Of a DNA stretch of 64,000 nucleotides, positions 47,653 through 60,050 are shown piece after piece. Made by a program: the position numbers and the translations under genes. The notes beneath the pieces were generated by a model that was given only the letters and a program-made list of their open reading frames with translations, searched no databases and had not been told where the DNA came from. How positions within the stretch are numbered: the stretch's first letter is position 1; each line of letters begins with the position of its first letter. The DNA is from Coffea arabica (Eukaryota > Streptophyta > Magnoliopsida > Gentianales > Rubiaceae). The stretch covers positions 17,192,001 through 17,256,000 of the forward strand of contig NC_092312.1 in NCBI RefSeq assembly GCF_036785885.1, read 5' to 3'.

Positions 47653-48253
47653 TTTTACACGTAACCAATAAATAAATAAACAAACTCTTGATCTGCCCAA
47701 AAACAAACTCAAGGCAAAAGGCAAAAGAACTGAACGCATTAATTGGAGAAATAAAGGTTCAGAAGAACGTTTGGGAGGTGAGAATCTTTCATGTCCTAAA
47801 ATTTGCGAGATGTCCACATCCAGACCTTACAATTTCTTCATGAAGTGGTTTGTCCCAAATAAGTAGTGCACCAGTAGTTTCCTTTTACAGCAAACGCAAC
47901 GCTTTGTTGGTTACGTGATTGTTTTTGCGCGGACCTGTCTTGCCACTCCGCCAGAGACCGCGTCCTTGTTGCTTGGTTTTCGTCTGGGATAATCTCAAAA
48001 AGTTCCCCTCGGATTTTTGACAGTAGTATTATTGAATTTTCAAAAATTTACTTACCTCCCTCCCTTGACTCCAACCTTTTTTTGGGTAAACAAACCAGCC
48101 CATGTTAGGAGAAGTAATATATACAAATGTAGGCGAGGGTTCAAACTTCACCTGCAGCGAAAAAAATTTAAGGGTTGTGCCATAGCATTTCATAGGTCTA
48201 GTTTGGTTTGTATATCTACTAGCCCCTTACCACAACCTCTTTAGGCTCCTCCT

Positions 48254-48770
48254 AGAATTGTAATCGAGTCGATTCGAGTCTGAGTATCGCCATACTCGAG
48301 CTCGACTCGACATGCAAGAAGGCTACTCTTGCTCGAGCTCGAGCGAGTACTATTATTGGAACTTGAGCTCGAGTTCAATGCTTGCTCGCAATACTCGAAC
48401 TCGACTCGCATGGGCTCGAATCCATGCTAGCCTTATCGAGCTTAGTCGAGCTCGAGTTATTAAAATTCATTTTCTTGATAATTTTTTAGTGAAAAAATAT
48501 TATTGTCCTTTTAAAATAATTACATGATTTGAAATATTTTGTAAATTCGATAATTCTTTTGGGTATAAGAGTAATTTTATAATAATATATTAAATAATTA
48601 AAATTAAAATGCTCGATAAGGCTCGTCGAGCCTTCGAGCATTGCTTCTGGATGCTCGAACTCGACTCGATAACCTTATCGAGTTGCTCGAATTCGATATG
48701 ACCGAGTTCGAGTCAAGCTTTTGACCGAATAGCTCGCGAGCAGCTAGGTTCGATTATATCCCTACCCCTT
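48254..48770. repeat. CGAG-rich hAT-like MITE or dispersed repeat
   Basis: Begins near TAGAATTGTAATCGAGTC and ends near GGTTCGATTATATCCCTACC, an inverse of TAGGGATATAATCGAACC. Both arms are dense in CTCGAG/GACTCGA units and enclose an AT-rich centre of about 150 bp. The same units occur in the partial copy at 17640-17915. No coding capacity; target duplication not convincing. Confidence 0.55.
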
Positions 48771-49875
48771 AGATTAGGATAGAATAGGTTATACAAATGT
48801 ATCGTTGCTGATAAAAAAAAAGGAGAAATAATATATAAATAAATGATTTCAAAAAGAGAGTAGAGAGAACTTCATATCAAAAATGCAATTTTATGGTCTT
48901 AGTTATTAACTTATTATAAAACTGCATACAAATAAAAGTTTATTACGAAGGCAAAAAAAAATGTAGGAGTGCATCACAAATAGTTTTGAAAACATTTTTT
49001 AGTAGTGTACCAAATTGCAGATTTATTCTATTTCATCGGGTTCATTTTTCATCTATGTCACATAAATGCTACAAAATACCTCAAATTTATTATTTCTAAT
49101 TCTATGGAAAAAAATTAATGATTTGAAGGAAAAATAATTTCCCAAAAATTTTCACTCTTTCAACTACACAATCTTTTTAAAGAAATAACGAAAATTCTCA
49201 AGAACTCCGGATTGGAAGTCATAACATTACAAGGAGAACATAAAGTTCATTGCATATTTAAATGCACAATAAACACAAAAGCGTGCCTAAAATGGCTCCA
49301 AATTTGTGATGATAATATTTTTAATAGTGATTCTAAACTTATTTGTTTTATTTCTAATTGTAAAAATAAATGCCATTTCTTTTTTAGTCAAAGTACTTTA
49401 ATAATAATAATAATAATAACAATAATGAGGGAAGCTAGCGATGTTGCTATTACTGGATCCTACTTGGTCGAAAAGGAAAGTAAGTGATATTTATGAAAGT
49501 GTCAGGTGAGCTCAATAATATGTACAGTAGAAATATGAAATTACACCCCCTTGCTCTCCAGACTCCACGGTTATATATAATATAAGAACCAAGGAGATAT
49601 TTTCGCGGGCAACCTTTCAGCAATCAGATCCAATTTTTCCCTTCAATTAAATCAACTATCCACAAACAACAAAATCAAGAAAACTTGGGATCTTTTTTCG
49701 TGCATGCAGAAGAACGTTAGTTTCATCAATCGCCATGTGAATCTCTTCGCCCCTTTTGTTTATCAGTGTTTAACATATATATTGTAACGTACGTATTTGT
49801 ATGCGTGTCCTTTGGTGAAGACTGCGGTAGTTTTTTTTTTTCCCCTCTTCTGATTGGATTTTCTGAAATGAACAG
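48771..49875. other. Intergenic region and leader of B3 gene 1
   Basis: AT-rich with a short (ATA)n run near 49410. From about 49550 the sequence looks like a promoter and leader. A possible extra first exon ATG CAG AAG AAC at 49704-49715 with a GTTAGT donor would add four residues to B3 gene 1 through an intron ending at 49875, but nothing else supports it. Confidence 0.4.
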
Positions 49876-52271
49876 ATGATGAAAAGGAAGAAAAGATTTG
49901 AGACCATGAGAAAGTTGTTGGAGATTGATGAAATGCCATGGGGCATCCGATTCAAGCCAAAGCAACAAGAAGTACGATATATTTTTTTTTCTTTTTCTTT
50001 TCGTATAGAATTTTCTTTTGTTATGCTTTCTTTTAAGAGAGCCTAAAATCATCTAAAACCCCCCACTATCAAAATCTTATGGTACTTTTTTTGTGAGCTC
50101 TGGAAGATTTCTACCTCAAAAATTTGCTTTTGCTGCATCTAAAGTCTAAAGACTCTAAACCTCGTTCTTTGCAATTTTGGGTATAAAACTTTGATATCTA
50201 AGTTCCTCATACTTTACAAAGGTGGCAAGATGGGCTTGCAAATGAAATTAGGAATTAAGTTTCATTGTATCTAAGTACATCCTAATATGTCCCCCGTTAT
50301 TCCTTAGACAAGTACAATGGGATATTTTATAGTGGATTTATGTACTGAATTTAATGATTTTTCTGAAAGGAAATTTGCTTGGAGGAACAAAGATATGAAG
50401 AAGAGCAACAGGCGCCTTCTCCTAGCTCAAAATTCTCCGAGCACAAACCGTTTCATCCAACCCTCAGGGTCTGATCTCTCACTTCTCCCTCACATAATTA
50501 TTCGCATCACTGTCGCAGTCTAACGGGATCGTGGGTGCTTGAATTGTTTTCTTCCACAAAGTGCAAGAGTTTCAATGATTCTGTCCCTGTAGTTCTGATG
50601 TTAGATGACTTGATTATTCCAAGCACTGGCTTAGAGTGCTTGAGTGTTCAAGTTTGCTCGAGTTTGCTGCCATGCATGATTTTTTTTTTCTTTATAATCT
50701 GAAAAGAAAGATGCCATTTTTTTGATGTACTTATGCTGCAGAAAATTTTGTTTTTCCCTCCTCATCTTTCAGTGCAGTTCTTCATTCTCTTTTCTCAATT
50801 AATCTCATTTAATATTTGAAACAGGTGGGTGCAAAGAAGCCCAGTCAATCACGAAGGTCGGTTTTGAATGGCTTATAGTTGTTTCACAGTTTCCTCTCAG
50901 TTTTTTTTTTTTAAGCGTTACTTTAAGCATCCAAGTTTTGGAGATTCACTATTCCTGCAAGATTTGTTTCTTTTTTTTTGTTTTTAAAGCTGTAAACGAA
51001 GAATGGTAGGGATGCATGATCTTTGTGGTCAAATTAAGGTTACATCATCAGTTATGCAGCGAGCTGAAGCAGTCCAAGAAACTCTTGATGCCAAGTTTCC
51101 TAGTTTTGTGAAGCCAATGATCCGATCTAATGTTAAAAAAGGTTTCTGGCTGGTAAATTTCATATCCGTTCAAATAAAATTTTATGTATCAGACATGACA
51201 ACGTTTGGCAAGATTGGGGAATTTTTATGGTAAATTGTTCCCTTTTACAGTCTCTTCCAAGGCTATTCTGCAAGCTTCATTTGCCTGATCATGACACAAC
51301 AATTGTTTTGGAGGATGAGAATCGTAAAGAGTACATCACGAAATATCTTGCTCAAAGAAGGGGCCTTAGTGCTGGGTGGATGGGATTTGCAATTGCACAC
51401 AAGTTAGTTGAGGGAGATGTTCTGGTATTTCATATGGTTATTGCCAACAAACTAAAGGTAGTCATTTCATTTATTGTTAGACATAGGTTGTCTATGGACA
51501 TCTTAACATGTTCTCATTGAGGTGAATTCCTGTTTGAGAGCTTAGCAATTTTTTTTCTCCAGATGAGGCCTTCTAGTTGCAAGCTGCAATTTCTCAAATC
51601 AAGTATAAAAAAACGCATGTAAATACAGAGATATTTTGCACTGTGTTTTCACTGGTTAGACCAAAACCGGGAAAAAAAAATTGCATGCTGTTTGTGTTAA
51701 TAGTTGGATTCTGGTGTGATTATATTACAGAAAACTCAGACATGCATGATAATCATGCAACATTTCTGTTTTGTCCTGCCACCTTTTCTGGACCTCTAAA
51801 CAATTATTGGATGCTCTTGACTAGTGAATTACTGGAGGCAATCATTTTTTTCCCCTTCGCTTTTTAAGGTATACATAATAAGATCCAGTCGTTTGGCCGA
51901 AGTTGATGCAGCTCTTTGTCTTTTGCAATTAGAGGGCCCTGCAACGGGAAACGAATCTGGTCAGCTGGTTTTTTCCCCTGTATAGCTCTTCAAAGAAGTA
52001 AAAGTTCCAGAATGCATGCCGCCTTCATCATTCTTTTGATCCCAATTTCTGGTAAACAGGACATAGAGGCGATGATTGCAGAGATCCCCAACCTACTGGA
52101 GAAAAGAGTAAAAGTTCTTCACAACCAGAGAGCGAGAACATTTCTGACAAGGATATGCTAGATAACAATTTGGGGCTGGTGATGGGTCGTCCTGAGAGCA
52201 TTGACGAGCACCTTCAGCTAGCTCTGGAAGGAAGAAGAGGCTCCTTTTCTGGTCTTCACAATCGAGATTGA
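49876..52271 (+). CDS. B3-domain protein, copy 1 (short C-terminus)
   Basis: Proposed exons 49876-49971, 50370-50468, 50825-50856, 50990-51152, 51251-51457, 51869-51959 and 52060-52271 give 900 nt, 299 aa, with consistent phases. The N-terminus is basic (MMKRKKRFE). The B3 DNA-binding domain spans about residues 112-204: FPSFVKPMIRSNVKKGFWL, LPRLFCKLHLP, GLSAGWMGFAIAHKLVEGD, VLVFHMV. This arrangement matches the plant B3 proteins of the At3g19184/At5g42700/Os01g0234100 type, presumed nuclear and sequence-binding but poorly characterised. Exons 4, 5 and 6 are 163, 207 and 91 nt, exactly as in the neighbour at 55042. The last exon is only 212 nt against 728 nt there, so the C-terminal coiled-coil module is absent. 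The first two exons are the least certain part. A few B3 residues differ from the usual (VKKG where relatives have VTGG). Confidence 0.8.
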
Positions 52272-55041
52272 ATTCAACATCCAAGCGGTGCATCTACATT
52301 GAAAATAGATCATAAAGTAAGTCAGCAAATACCAGTTGAAGGAAGTCAATTATAATTTCAACCCATATTTTGCTGACTGTTCCTCGCCCAATATACAGCA
52401 TGCATCATGATTCTCAGGAGTCATGATTTCTTGAGTCTTATCCCTCTTGAGTCCAGATAAAAAGATATTAAGGGACGAGGAATAAGAGGAGCTGCAGCTC
52501 ACTATTGCTCCCTTTTGCTTCTGTTTGCTTTACCTGATCGGACACTTCGGAAACTGTACCAAGTCTCCCATAATTACTGACTCAGACTTTCCAAGCATTT
52601 ACCAACCTTATGAGGTGTGGATTTGGTGCAGGTTTGATCGCTGAAACTTACATCATTGCCACAATGCTGTTAAAGCTACCAAGCACAACGCCCATCCAAA
52701 GGATTTTGCAATACGGAGCAAACGCATGACGCTGTATGAGCAGATGGGGTACCATCTTGGTCACGTACTTTGCTGGACCAGCTTGGATACCTTGTTCTTG
52801 AATCCAAAGTACCTTTTTACTGTTAGAGACATAGAGGAATAGCAATCATGCAAAATCAAGGTAGAGATGCTAACCCAGTTGAACTAAACATGTTAGAGCT
52901 GAAGGAGGCAATGGAGAGGTTGTATGCTGAAATTGAGGTTCCCAAGACAAATAAATAATAGCTCAAGGATTTCTAAGGAGCTGCCGCTGCACAGGATGGC
53001 GTGATGATGACTGATAGGCAGCTTATAAGCTTTTGCTGCTATAACTTTTTTTTGTAAAATATATTACTTTACTATTCTAGATACAAAGTAACTCAATACA
53101 ATCTTTAGCCTGGCAGTGGCAGGGCAAGGATTTTAATACACTTAGGAAAATGGAGTGAACTGTAGACATAAGAAGAAGATAGTATTTATATTTTTGGGGT
53201 GTTTTTGAAAAATTGTATTCAGAAAATTTCTACTGTAAATGGGTCCATATGTATTAAGTATTTCTGGCATGTTTTAAAAGTTAAAATTTTATTGAGATAT
53301 TTTTAAAAATTTGTTAATTTTTCACCATCATTTCAATATTAAGAAAATATTGATATATTTAAGCATAAAATAGAATTGTTAATAAGAACAAACAAGGACA
53401 AAATGAAAGTGAAATATTTTTTATGAGTATTAGTTTCCATTTTTTGTGACAAGAAATTATTGCCATGTTAATAGAAAAAAAAAAAAAAGCACCACTTTAC
53501 AGAGAGTGTGTTAACCTTATCCAGTCTTTGAAAAGTTTATCGAATATATACGTGCAAGGATGTATGTATGCGTATTCACACTGCAAGGAAACCTATATCG
53601 AATATATAGGTTTTCAGTCTTTTATGTCTTGTGTGAGTTTAGGATAACTAACCTATGAACTTATGCTCTTTCTCATTGTTGTCCTTTTTGTGAGATTGTT
53701 TCATGGTTTATTCCATCTGACCCATACGCCTAGTTTGGATATGAAAATTAAAGAACAGAAAGAAAGGAAAGGATGAGATTCTCTTCATATTTGAAAAAGA
53801 AAGGAAGAAAAGCTTCCAAACTTTTTAAAGTGCCCCTATTTTTTTTTATCATTACTTTATTTGTACCTTATTTCTATCCTAATCTATTTAGGGGAGGTCC
53901 AATCGAACTTACGGGGGTCGATAGAAATTGAACCATCACCGGATTAGACGGGTACACACCGTACACTGTGCACCCATATGGATTTTTTTTAGAAGAACCA
54001 CTTATTATGGCAATTGGTGTGAGATAAGATTTGAAACTATGACCTTCCACCTTGACTCAGGGTTGGTGGTTTTAAAAGTGCCTCTATTGATTTGCACTTT
54101 TTATGAGTTTTTATCTAATAGGATTTAAATAAGATAAAAAGTAATTAAAAATATATTAAAAATAATTTTCAAAAACTCATGAAATTAGTAATACAAGCAA
54201 ATATATTATTTTACTTGCATCAAAAAATAATTTTAATTATATTATTTTATTCTCATACACATCACATTATAAAATAACTCGTATGTTTATCCATAGAGCA
54301 AATGATGGATAAATTATTGGTATCCAACATGTACAAATGTCGTTCCATTTAATTTTTAAGCTCCTAGACATTCGAAAATTCTCATCTTATTTCTCTTGTT
54401 TTCTTTTATCACAACTCAAAATCTCCATCTTTTTTTTTTTTTCTCTCCAAAACTTCCAAACCAAGCCTACGATGCTCTTTATTTGCTGGTAGTATTTTGC
54501 GAGTAAAAATTGAAACCGCCCGGCGCCCGAGTTGATTGTCCCATACCGCAGCGAAATCACAAAATACAAAACCAATGCAATACAAAGTGCGGAAGTGCTG
54601 GTACTTAGCAGAGTACACTGGATAACATTTTCCTTTTGAAGGAAGGGATTGGACAACCAGAAACACGAATGAAAATGGAAACCGGAAACCCGCGTACTTT
54701 GTCTTGGAAAAAGGAAAGAAACCATTTATTATGCTTCATAGTACTCTTGTAAATGCCTTTATTCTGCAAAGAAATTTGAAATTTGGCTCCATTTCGGTGT
54801 TCCCTTCTCCGAGAATGTAGTCTGACAAGTCTTGTCAAATCGCACTTCATGCTGGCAACCCACTCAAACAAAAAAAGAAAAATCTTGTATTAGCAGGCAT
54901 TTATTTGAACCAACGGTAAAAATCTCCCCCCATCCCAAAATCCTTCCTCTAGAAGTTTTACCCCACCAAACGGTTGATTCATCTCTTTCTTTCTGTAAGA
55001 GAAAGAGTTTGATCAAAGGAAATACGGTAGAAGTACGAAAA
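52272..55041. other. Region between the two B3 genes
   Basis: No gene is supported. 52272-53050 is unusually GC-balanced for the region and may be 3' UTR or old coding sequence; a 36-codon ORF at 52848-52958 has no recognised relative. A degenerate MITE-family copy lies near 53190-53420. A segment at about 53885-54075 with phrases like CACCGGATTAGACGGGTACA and TTTGAAACTATGACC may be a dispersed SINE-like repeat. From 54480 the DNA appears to be promoter and leader of the next gene. Confidence 0.4.
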
Positions 55042-57746
55042 ATGGCCATCTCTCAGTTTTCTCCTTCTAAGAGAAGCCAATACGATCCGTCCACCAAGGT
55101 TCTATCTGTTTTTACCATCTGTTATTCGAATACTGAATCATGGTTTCTTTTTGGTCAACTGAAGGCTCTAAGTCTGTTATCTTGTTCACTTTGACAGCTG
55201 AAACAGAGGAAGGCCTCGGAGTTCAAGAAGAAGCCGGTGAAGAAAAACCCTTGTGGCACTCAACATGACAAAATCAACAAAGTACGAGATGAGAACCCAA
55301 TATGATGAATGATGAGTGTCTGTAGTGTTTATTCATTAGTTTATTCTTTACTTTTATTGCATTTCTTTGTAGTCAGCTTTTTCAGATCCATGTCAGTTGG
55401 TGGACTCTGGGGGCTTCATCTCGTTGCTCTGCGTCTCTTAGAAAGAAATAAGTACTGTTTAACAAATTGACTCGTGTGCAGGGGGAAACTCACAACATCG
55501 AGAAGTCGTTGATAAGGTCAGCGGAGGATGTTTGATCATGTCGGCGCATGCATATTATTTATTAGTACTGTCATTATCATTACTATGATTGAACGATAAA
55601 TTACTTGCTTTTTATTTAGAAGTGATGAAGGTTTGTTTGAAATATTTCTGAAACATGCTTGTTGTAAATATACTTTCCAGCTATGAAAAGATCGGGGACA
55701 AAACCGGTGATCATTCGGCTTATGGAAAACCCAAATCCTCTGTCCTTCACAGAGCACACGAGGTTCAAGCTAAGCTGCCATCTAATTTTCCTTGTTGTGT
55801 GAAGCACATGCTCCGATCTCATGTTACCGGTGGATTTTGGTTGGTAAAGCTCTAAAGGCCCCTATTCTAATCGCCCTTTTGAGGTGTGAATAATGTCCTT
55901 AATATATTCTGTCATTCAATTTCAGAGTTTGCCTAAGCAATTCTGCAATATCCATTTGCCCAAGAAAGATGGTATTGTTGTTTTGGTGGACGAAAATGGA
56001 GAAGAATACAAAACAAAATACCTGGTGGAGAAGAACGGATTGAGTGGTGGATGGAGAGGTTTCTCTATTGCGCACAACTTGCTTGAGGGGGATGTCCTAG
56101 TTTTCCAATTGATTAAACCTTGTGTACTTAAGGTAACTCTATGAGCTTGATTCAGAAAGTATGGCTTCAGTGGATTTGATTATTAAAGCAAAGGTAGTTA
56201 ATCACAAGCCTGTTTGGACTTGATTTATGAATTTATTGTTGCAATTGCTCTCCTACACCAAACAAACAAGCATGCTATGCCCCTTTTAATACGCTATCAA
56301 AGCGTACAGAATTCTGTCCAGCTATGTCAACCACCCAGTGTAAGGTCATGCACAGTTTGGGTTTATTCCACCAACATGCCAAGGTGCATGTTTTAACTTT
56401 TAAGCGTACAAGTGTATTGATTGCTCTTATCTCTGAGAATTTCAGTTTTCAGATGATGTGGTTAATAGGAAAACATGCATGTTGGCGAGTACTCTGAAAC
56501 TGCGTGTAAATTCATGAATATATCAACTACAAACAATGGTGGTGCCTACCACTATTTTAGAAGGGAAGTACTCGTATTTCCAGTCGAACAAACAATTCAT
56601 TTAGATGTTTTTAACTACATTACAGCATTTGCCAGTAAATCTTACCTGAATCACCAGCATCAACAAAGAAATGGGAGGTCATTTGTGATCTTGCAGGCGG
56701 TTTTTAGCATATCATTTGACATTTCCACTACAGACATCTTTGGATTTTATTCATCAATTTCTGGTACTGAATTTTTTGTTTCTTTGAATAGGTTTACATT
56801 GTTAGAGCAAATGGCTTGACAGAACTCGACGGAGCCATCTGCCTTCTGAATTTGGATTTTCAAGATAAATCAATTGATAGTGGTATTGTTGTATTGGCCC
56901 AACCCTCGTTGTTTTCTCAAAAATGTTGGCTGCTATCCTCTTTTCACTTGTACAATCAACAAATTACTACAGACTCATGTTTTATTTTTGTCATTGATAA
57001 CTTAAGCGAACCTTAAAGAAGAAAATGAAGATGTGAAGAACTGTAAGACAGCAGAGCCAGACTACTCGGGACCTCTCGCTAATGTTCTTGAGAGAGGCAT
57101 AGTTGCAGTAAGTTCAGGCCATATGCCGGAATCAGCCCGACGATCAGCTAGCGATAACAACGAATTAAGTCTGGAGGTTTTGGATGGCGTTAGATTTTCA
57201 GAATCGGATGTGCAGTTCAAAGATGTGAAGGGTTTCAATGGTTTCAGCATTCTTGTGGACGGCCTAGTCATAGACTCAGAGATACCTCTGCACCTACGAG
57301 CCAAGTATTATCAGCTCTGCTGCAGTCAAAATTCATTCCTTCATGATCATCTCATCAAGGGGCTGAACTGCAAGCTGGCTGCTGGAATAATTTCTGAAAC
57401 AGTTAACATTGCAGATGCGATTAGAGCAGCCAAGCTGACGACTTCTTGCGAATACCTCCAAACATGGGACAAAACTCTCAAGGCTTTTGAGGATATGGGC
57501 ATGGCGGTTGAATTTTTGCGTGCACGAATAAAGGCACTTATTTCTCTTCCAACCGAACAAGAAGAGAGCATGAAATCAAGGACAGCTGAGAGAGCTCAAT
57601 TACAAGAGGAGATGAGAAATCTTGAAACCAAGCTTTTGAACGTGAAAGAGGTAATCGGGACTGTTGATGCTGATATAAAGGCTCTCGAGGTCCAAGAGGA
57701 AAATCTCGAGGAAATATTCAAGGAAAAAGCAACTGCACCTTGGTAA
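55042..57746 (+). CDS. B3-domain protein, copy 2 (long C-terminus with coiled coil)
   Basis: Exons 55042-55098, 55198-55281, 55482-55516, 55681-55843, 55926-56132, 56792-56882 and 57019-57746 total 1365 nt, 454 aa; all junctions are GT-AG and in phase. The N-terminus is Lys-rich. The B3 domain covers about residues 95-187: FPCCVKHMLRSHVTGGFWL, LPKQFCNIHLPKKDG, GLSGGWRGFSIAHNLLEGD, VLVFQLI, then VYIVRANG. Here the motif is canonical (HVTGGFW). The last exon adds about 240 residues, including a globular-looking middle and a Glu/Lys-rich predicted coiled coil at about 392-454. It belongs to the same B3 subfamily as the gene at 49876 and is its tandem duplicate. It is expected to act in the nucleus as a DNA-binding regulator, with the coiled coil suggesting oligomerisation. 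Targets are unknown. Confidence 0.9.
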
Positions 57747-59180
57747 TGCTCCTTATGTCTGTGGTCAATCATTCATTACTACCTGCCGGTGATATTTTGA
57801 AGGCAATTGAATCACCTGCCTGCTGGTGATATTTTGAAGGCAATATGTATTACCTCTTTGTTTCATCCTGGAGATGTCTATAAATAGTTAAAAAAATTGT
57901 GGTAGTGCAAAACGCCACTTCTCTCTTCCAGTTTGTGGTGCATCTTACCGCGTATTAGACATTTATTCACGACTCCAACTTAAGTTGCTCGTCTTATCCA
58001 AAGTTTAAACTTTAATGTTAGCCATTTTATCTGCAAGTCTTGCCTGCTTGGTTTTTCGGGATTCTGCAAGGTGTTAGTTAACCTCTGAACTTAACAGGCT
58101 ACAAACGTGCTGTAGTCTGAGGTCCATGGACAAGTACTAAAGGGAGATTCTCAGTGATGGTGAAAGTGCGAGCGTTGTGAAGCAAATGATAAGGCAAAGC
58201 TGGCTTTTGACGCAAGATTAACGAGTGGACGGCTGGGATTCTCCTGTTTTCCCTCCCTTTGTATTCAGTTTTCGCGCGCACACGCAGTACGGGGGACTTG
58301 ACGTCCACCGGATACCGCCAGCACTATTGACTTGGGCTGCATTCTTTTTTTTTTTTTTAAATGATAATAATTGTATAATTTATTTTATTTTAAATTACAA
58401 GAGAAGGGAATTTAAAAAAACTTCTATTAAGGGATTGCAAGTGTACAGATTTTAATAGACCGAATAGATATTGTGACACACTATCTTTGAATTTTTTTCG
58501 TTGTGGATAGGAGTTGAATTCCCCACCCACGGCTCAGGCCGAGCCAAGCTCAGTGGTTTAATTACTTGGGCTGCTCAAAAATGATAAAATGGGCACACCC
58601 CATTCGTGATGTTTTATACCGTACTTTCTAGGACATTTATGCAATCCAGTTGTGCTCTGCATATCCAGAGTTGTTAATTTATACGTTTGATCCGCTTGTA
58701 TGGTGTTGATGTCGGCTGAATACATTTTTTTATTATATATATATTAAATCGCTATGATAATTTATTTATAAAAAATTCAAAAAAATACAATCCAAATAAA
58801 GGTGTTGATTTCGTATTTGTAATTTATATTGTGTTTGGATTGCATTTTTCGTCATTTTTCATGGAAAAAATATTGTAGCGATTTGATATATGTGAGGGAA
58901 AAAGGTGATAGAGAAATGTGATCACGGAAAACGACAATATTTTTCGATAGAAACAAGCAATCCAAACAATGCCTTACTGTCTCCCCAAAAAAAAAAAAAA
59001 AAAAAAGACAGAACTGCTTGTGTAGTTTAGGTTTTTCTCGCCAACGATCATATTCTTTTTTCTATACGTAAATGGCCACATCTTTTTTTTTCTGTATATA
59101 AAGCAAGAAGCAGGCGTTTGGTGTCAAAACTTTTTTTTTTTTTTGTCATTTTCTCTATTATCCCATTTTGACTACTAGTA
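57747..59180. other. Region downstream of B3 gene 2
   Basis: The first few hundred bases are probably 3' UTR; within it GGTGATATTTTGAAGGCAAT is repeated twice near 57788-57843. A small MITE lies at about 58832-58967. A phrase near 58490-58560 (GAGTTGAATTCCCCACCCAC) looks like a dispersed repeat fragment. Poly(A) near 58986-59006. No gene. Confidence 0.45.
58832..58967. mobile_element. Small MITE of the GTTTGGAT-type family
   Basis: The left end is TGTTTGGATTGCATTTTTCG and the right end has GAAACAAGCAATCCAAACA. The core ATTGTAGCGATTTGATATAT followed by GTGAGGGAAAAAGGTGA matches other copies in the window. Non-coding. Confidence 0.6.
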
Positions 59181-60050
59181 TCCTTATATTATATAAGAAC
59201 GAATTTAGAATTAGATTTCAACCGCAGGGGTGAGACTATTTTGAAAATGTGATAATGTTTAAAGAGTAATTGGAACGTTGAGTACAATGTCATTATAGTT
59301 TTAATTTCACTGTAATTACTTATATAACCTTTCAGACATTTAAGGTTAGGGGTAGGTTTGGTATGTTACAATGTTTGATGCCAAGTTGAATATCAAGTAC
59401 AACTGAATAAAGCTTGTATTTTGATAGAATTACATATGGGTTTGTTTGTATACACATATTATTCCAAATAATATTTCACTTGTATTATAAACACATTTTT
59501 CAACCCAATTTTTTATATTTTCAATCAACTTTTTATCTCACATACATCAAATCACAAAAAGTGTTACAGTAATTATTCCAAATAATATTTCAAATAATAC
59601 TCTATCCAAACAAACCCATCATTTTAATCATTTATTATACTAACATCCAAGTTTTCCAATTTCTTGAAACCTTTATCATCCGTTAAGGAATTAATTTGAT
59701 GTTTATCCTTATACTATATAAGAACGAGTTTAAAACTAGATTTCAACCACAGGAGTGAGACTATTTTAGAAATGTAAGAGTGTTTGAAAAGTAATTGGAA
59801 CATTGATTACAAGTCATTATAGCTTTAATTTCACTATACTTACTTATATAACCTTTCAGACATTTAAGGTTAGGGGCAAGTTTGGTATGTTACAATATTT
59901 GGTGCCAAATTGAGTATCAAGTACAATTAAATAAAGCTTGTATTTTGATAGAATTACATAAATTCCTTTTAATCATTTATTATACTAACATCCAAGCCTT
60001 CTAATTTCTTAAAACCTTTCTCATCCGTTAAGGACTTAATTGGATGTTTA
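59181..60050 (+). repeat. Tandem duplication (unit about 340 bp) inside the candidate Helitron
   Basis: The block from 59181 recurs from 59706 with the same order of landmarks: TATATAAGAACGA, GATTTCAACC, ACCTTTCAGACATTTAAGGT, GATAGAATTACATA, CATTTATTATACTAACATCC and GATGTTTA. Copy 1 is interrupted by the MITE at 59436-59619, which copy 2 lacks. Confidence 0.8.
59436..59619. mobile_element. Small MITE inserted in copy 1 of the duplication
   Basis: Perfect terminal inverted repeats ATGGGTTTGTTTG / CAAACAAACCCAT with CAT on both outer sides, 184 bp. Comparison with the uninterrupted copy 2 shows it is an insertion. The interior has CTCACATACATCAAATCACA and GTGTTACAGTA, the inverse of the family core. 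Confidence 0.75.

Noticed and set aside
52648-52958. Possible exons downstream of B3 gene 1 (including a 36-codon ORF at 52848)
   Set aside because: No similarity to the C-terminal exon of copy 2 or to any family I recognise; frames are short and conflict with each other.
54387-54871. Overlapping minus-strand ORFs before B3 gene 2
   Set aside because: Three different frames overlap, no motif, and the stretch fits the promoter and leader of the plus-strand gene.
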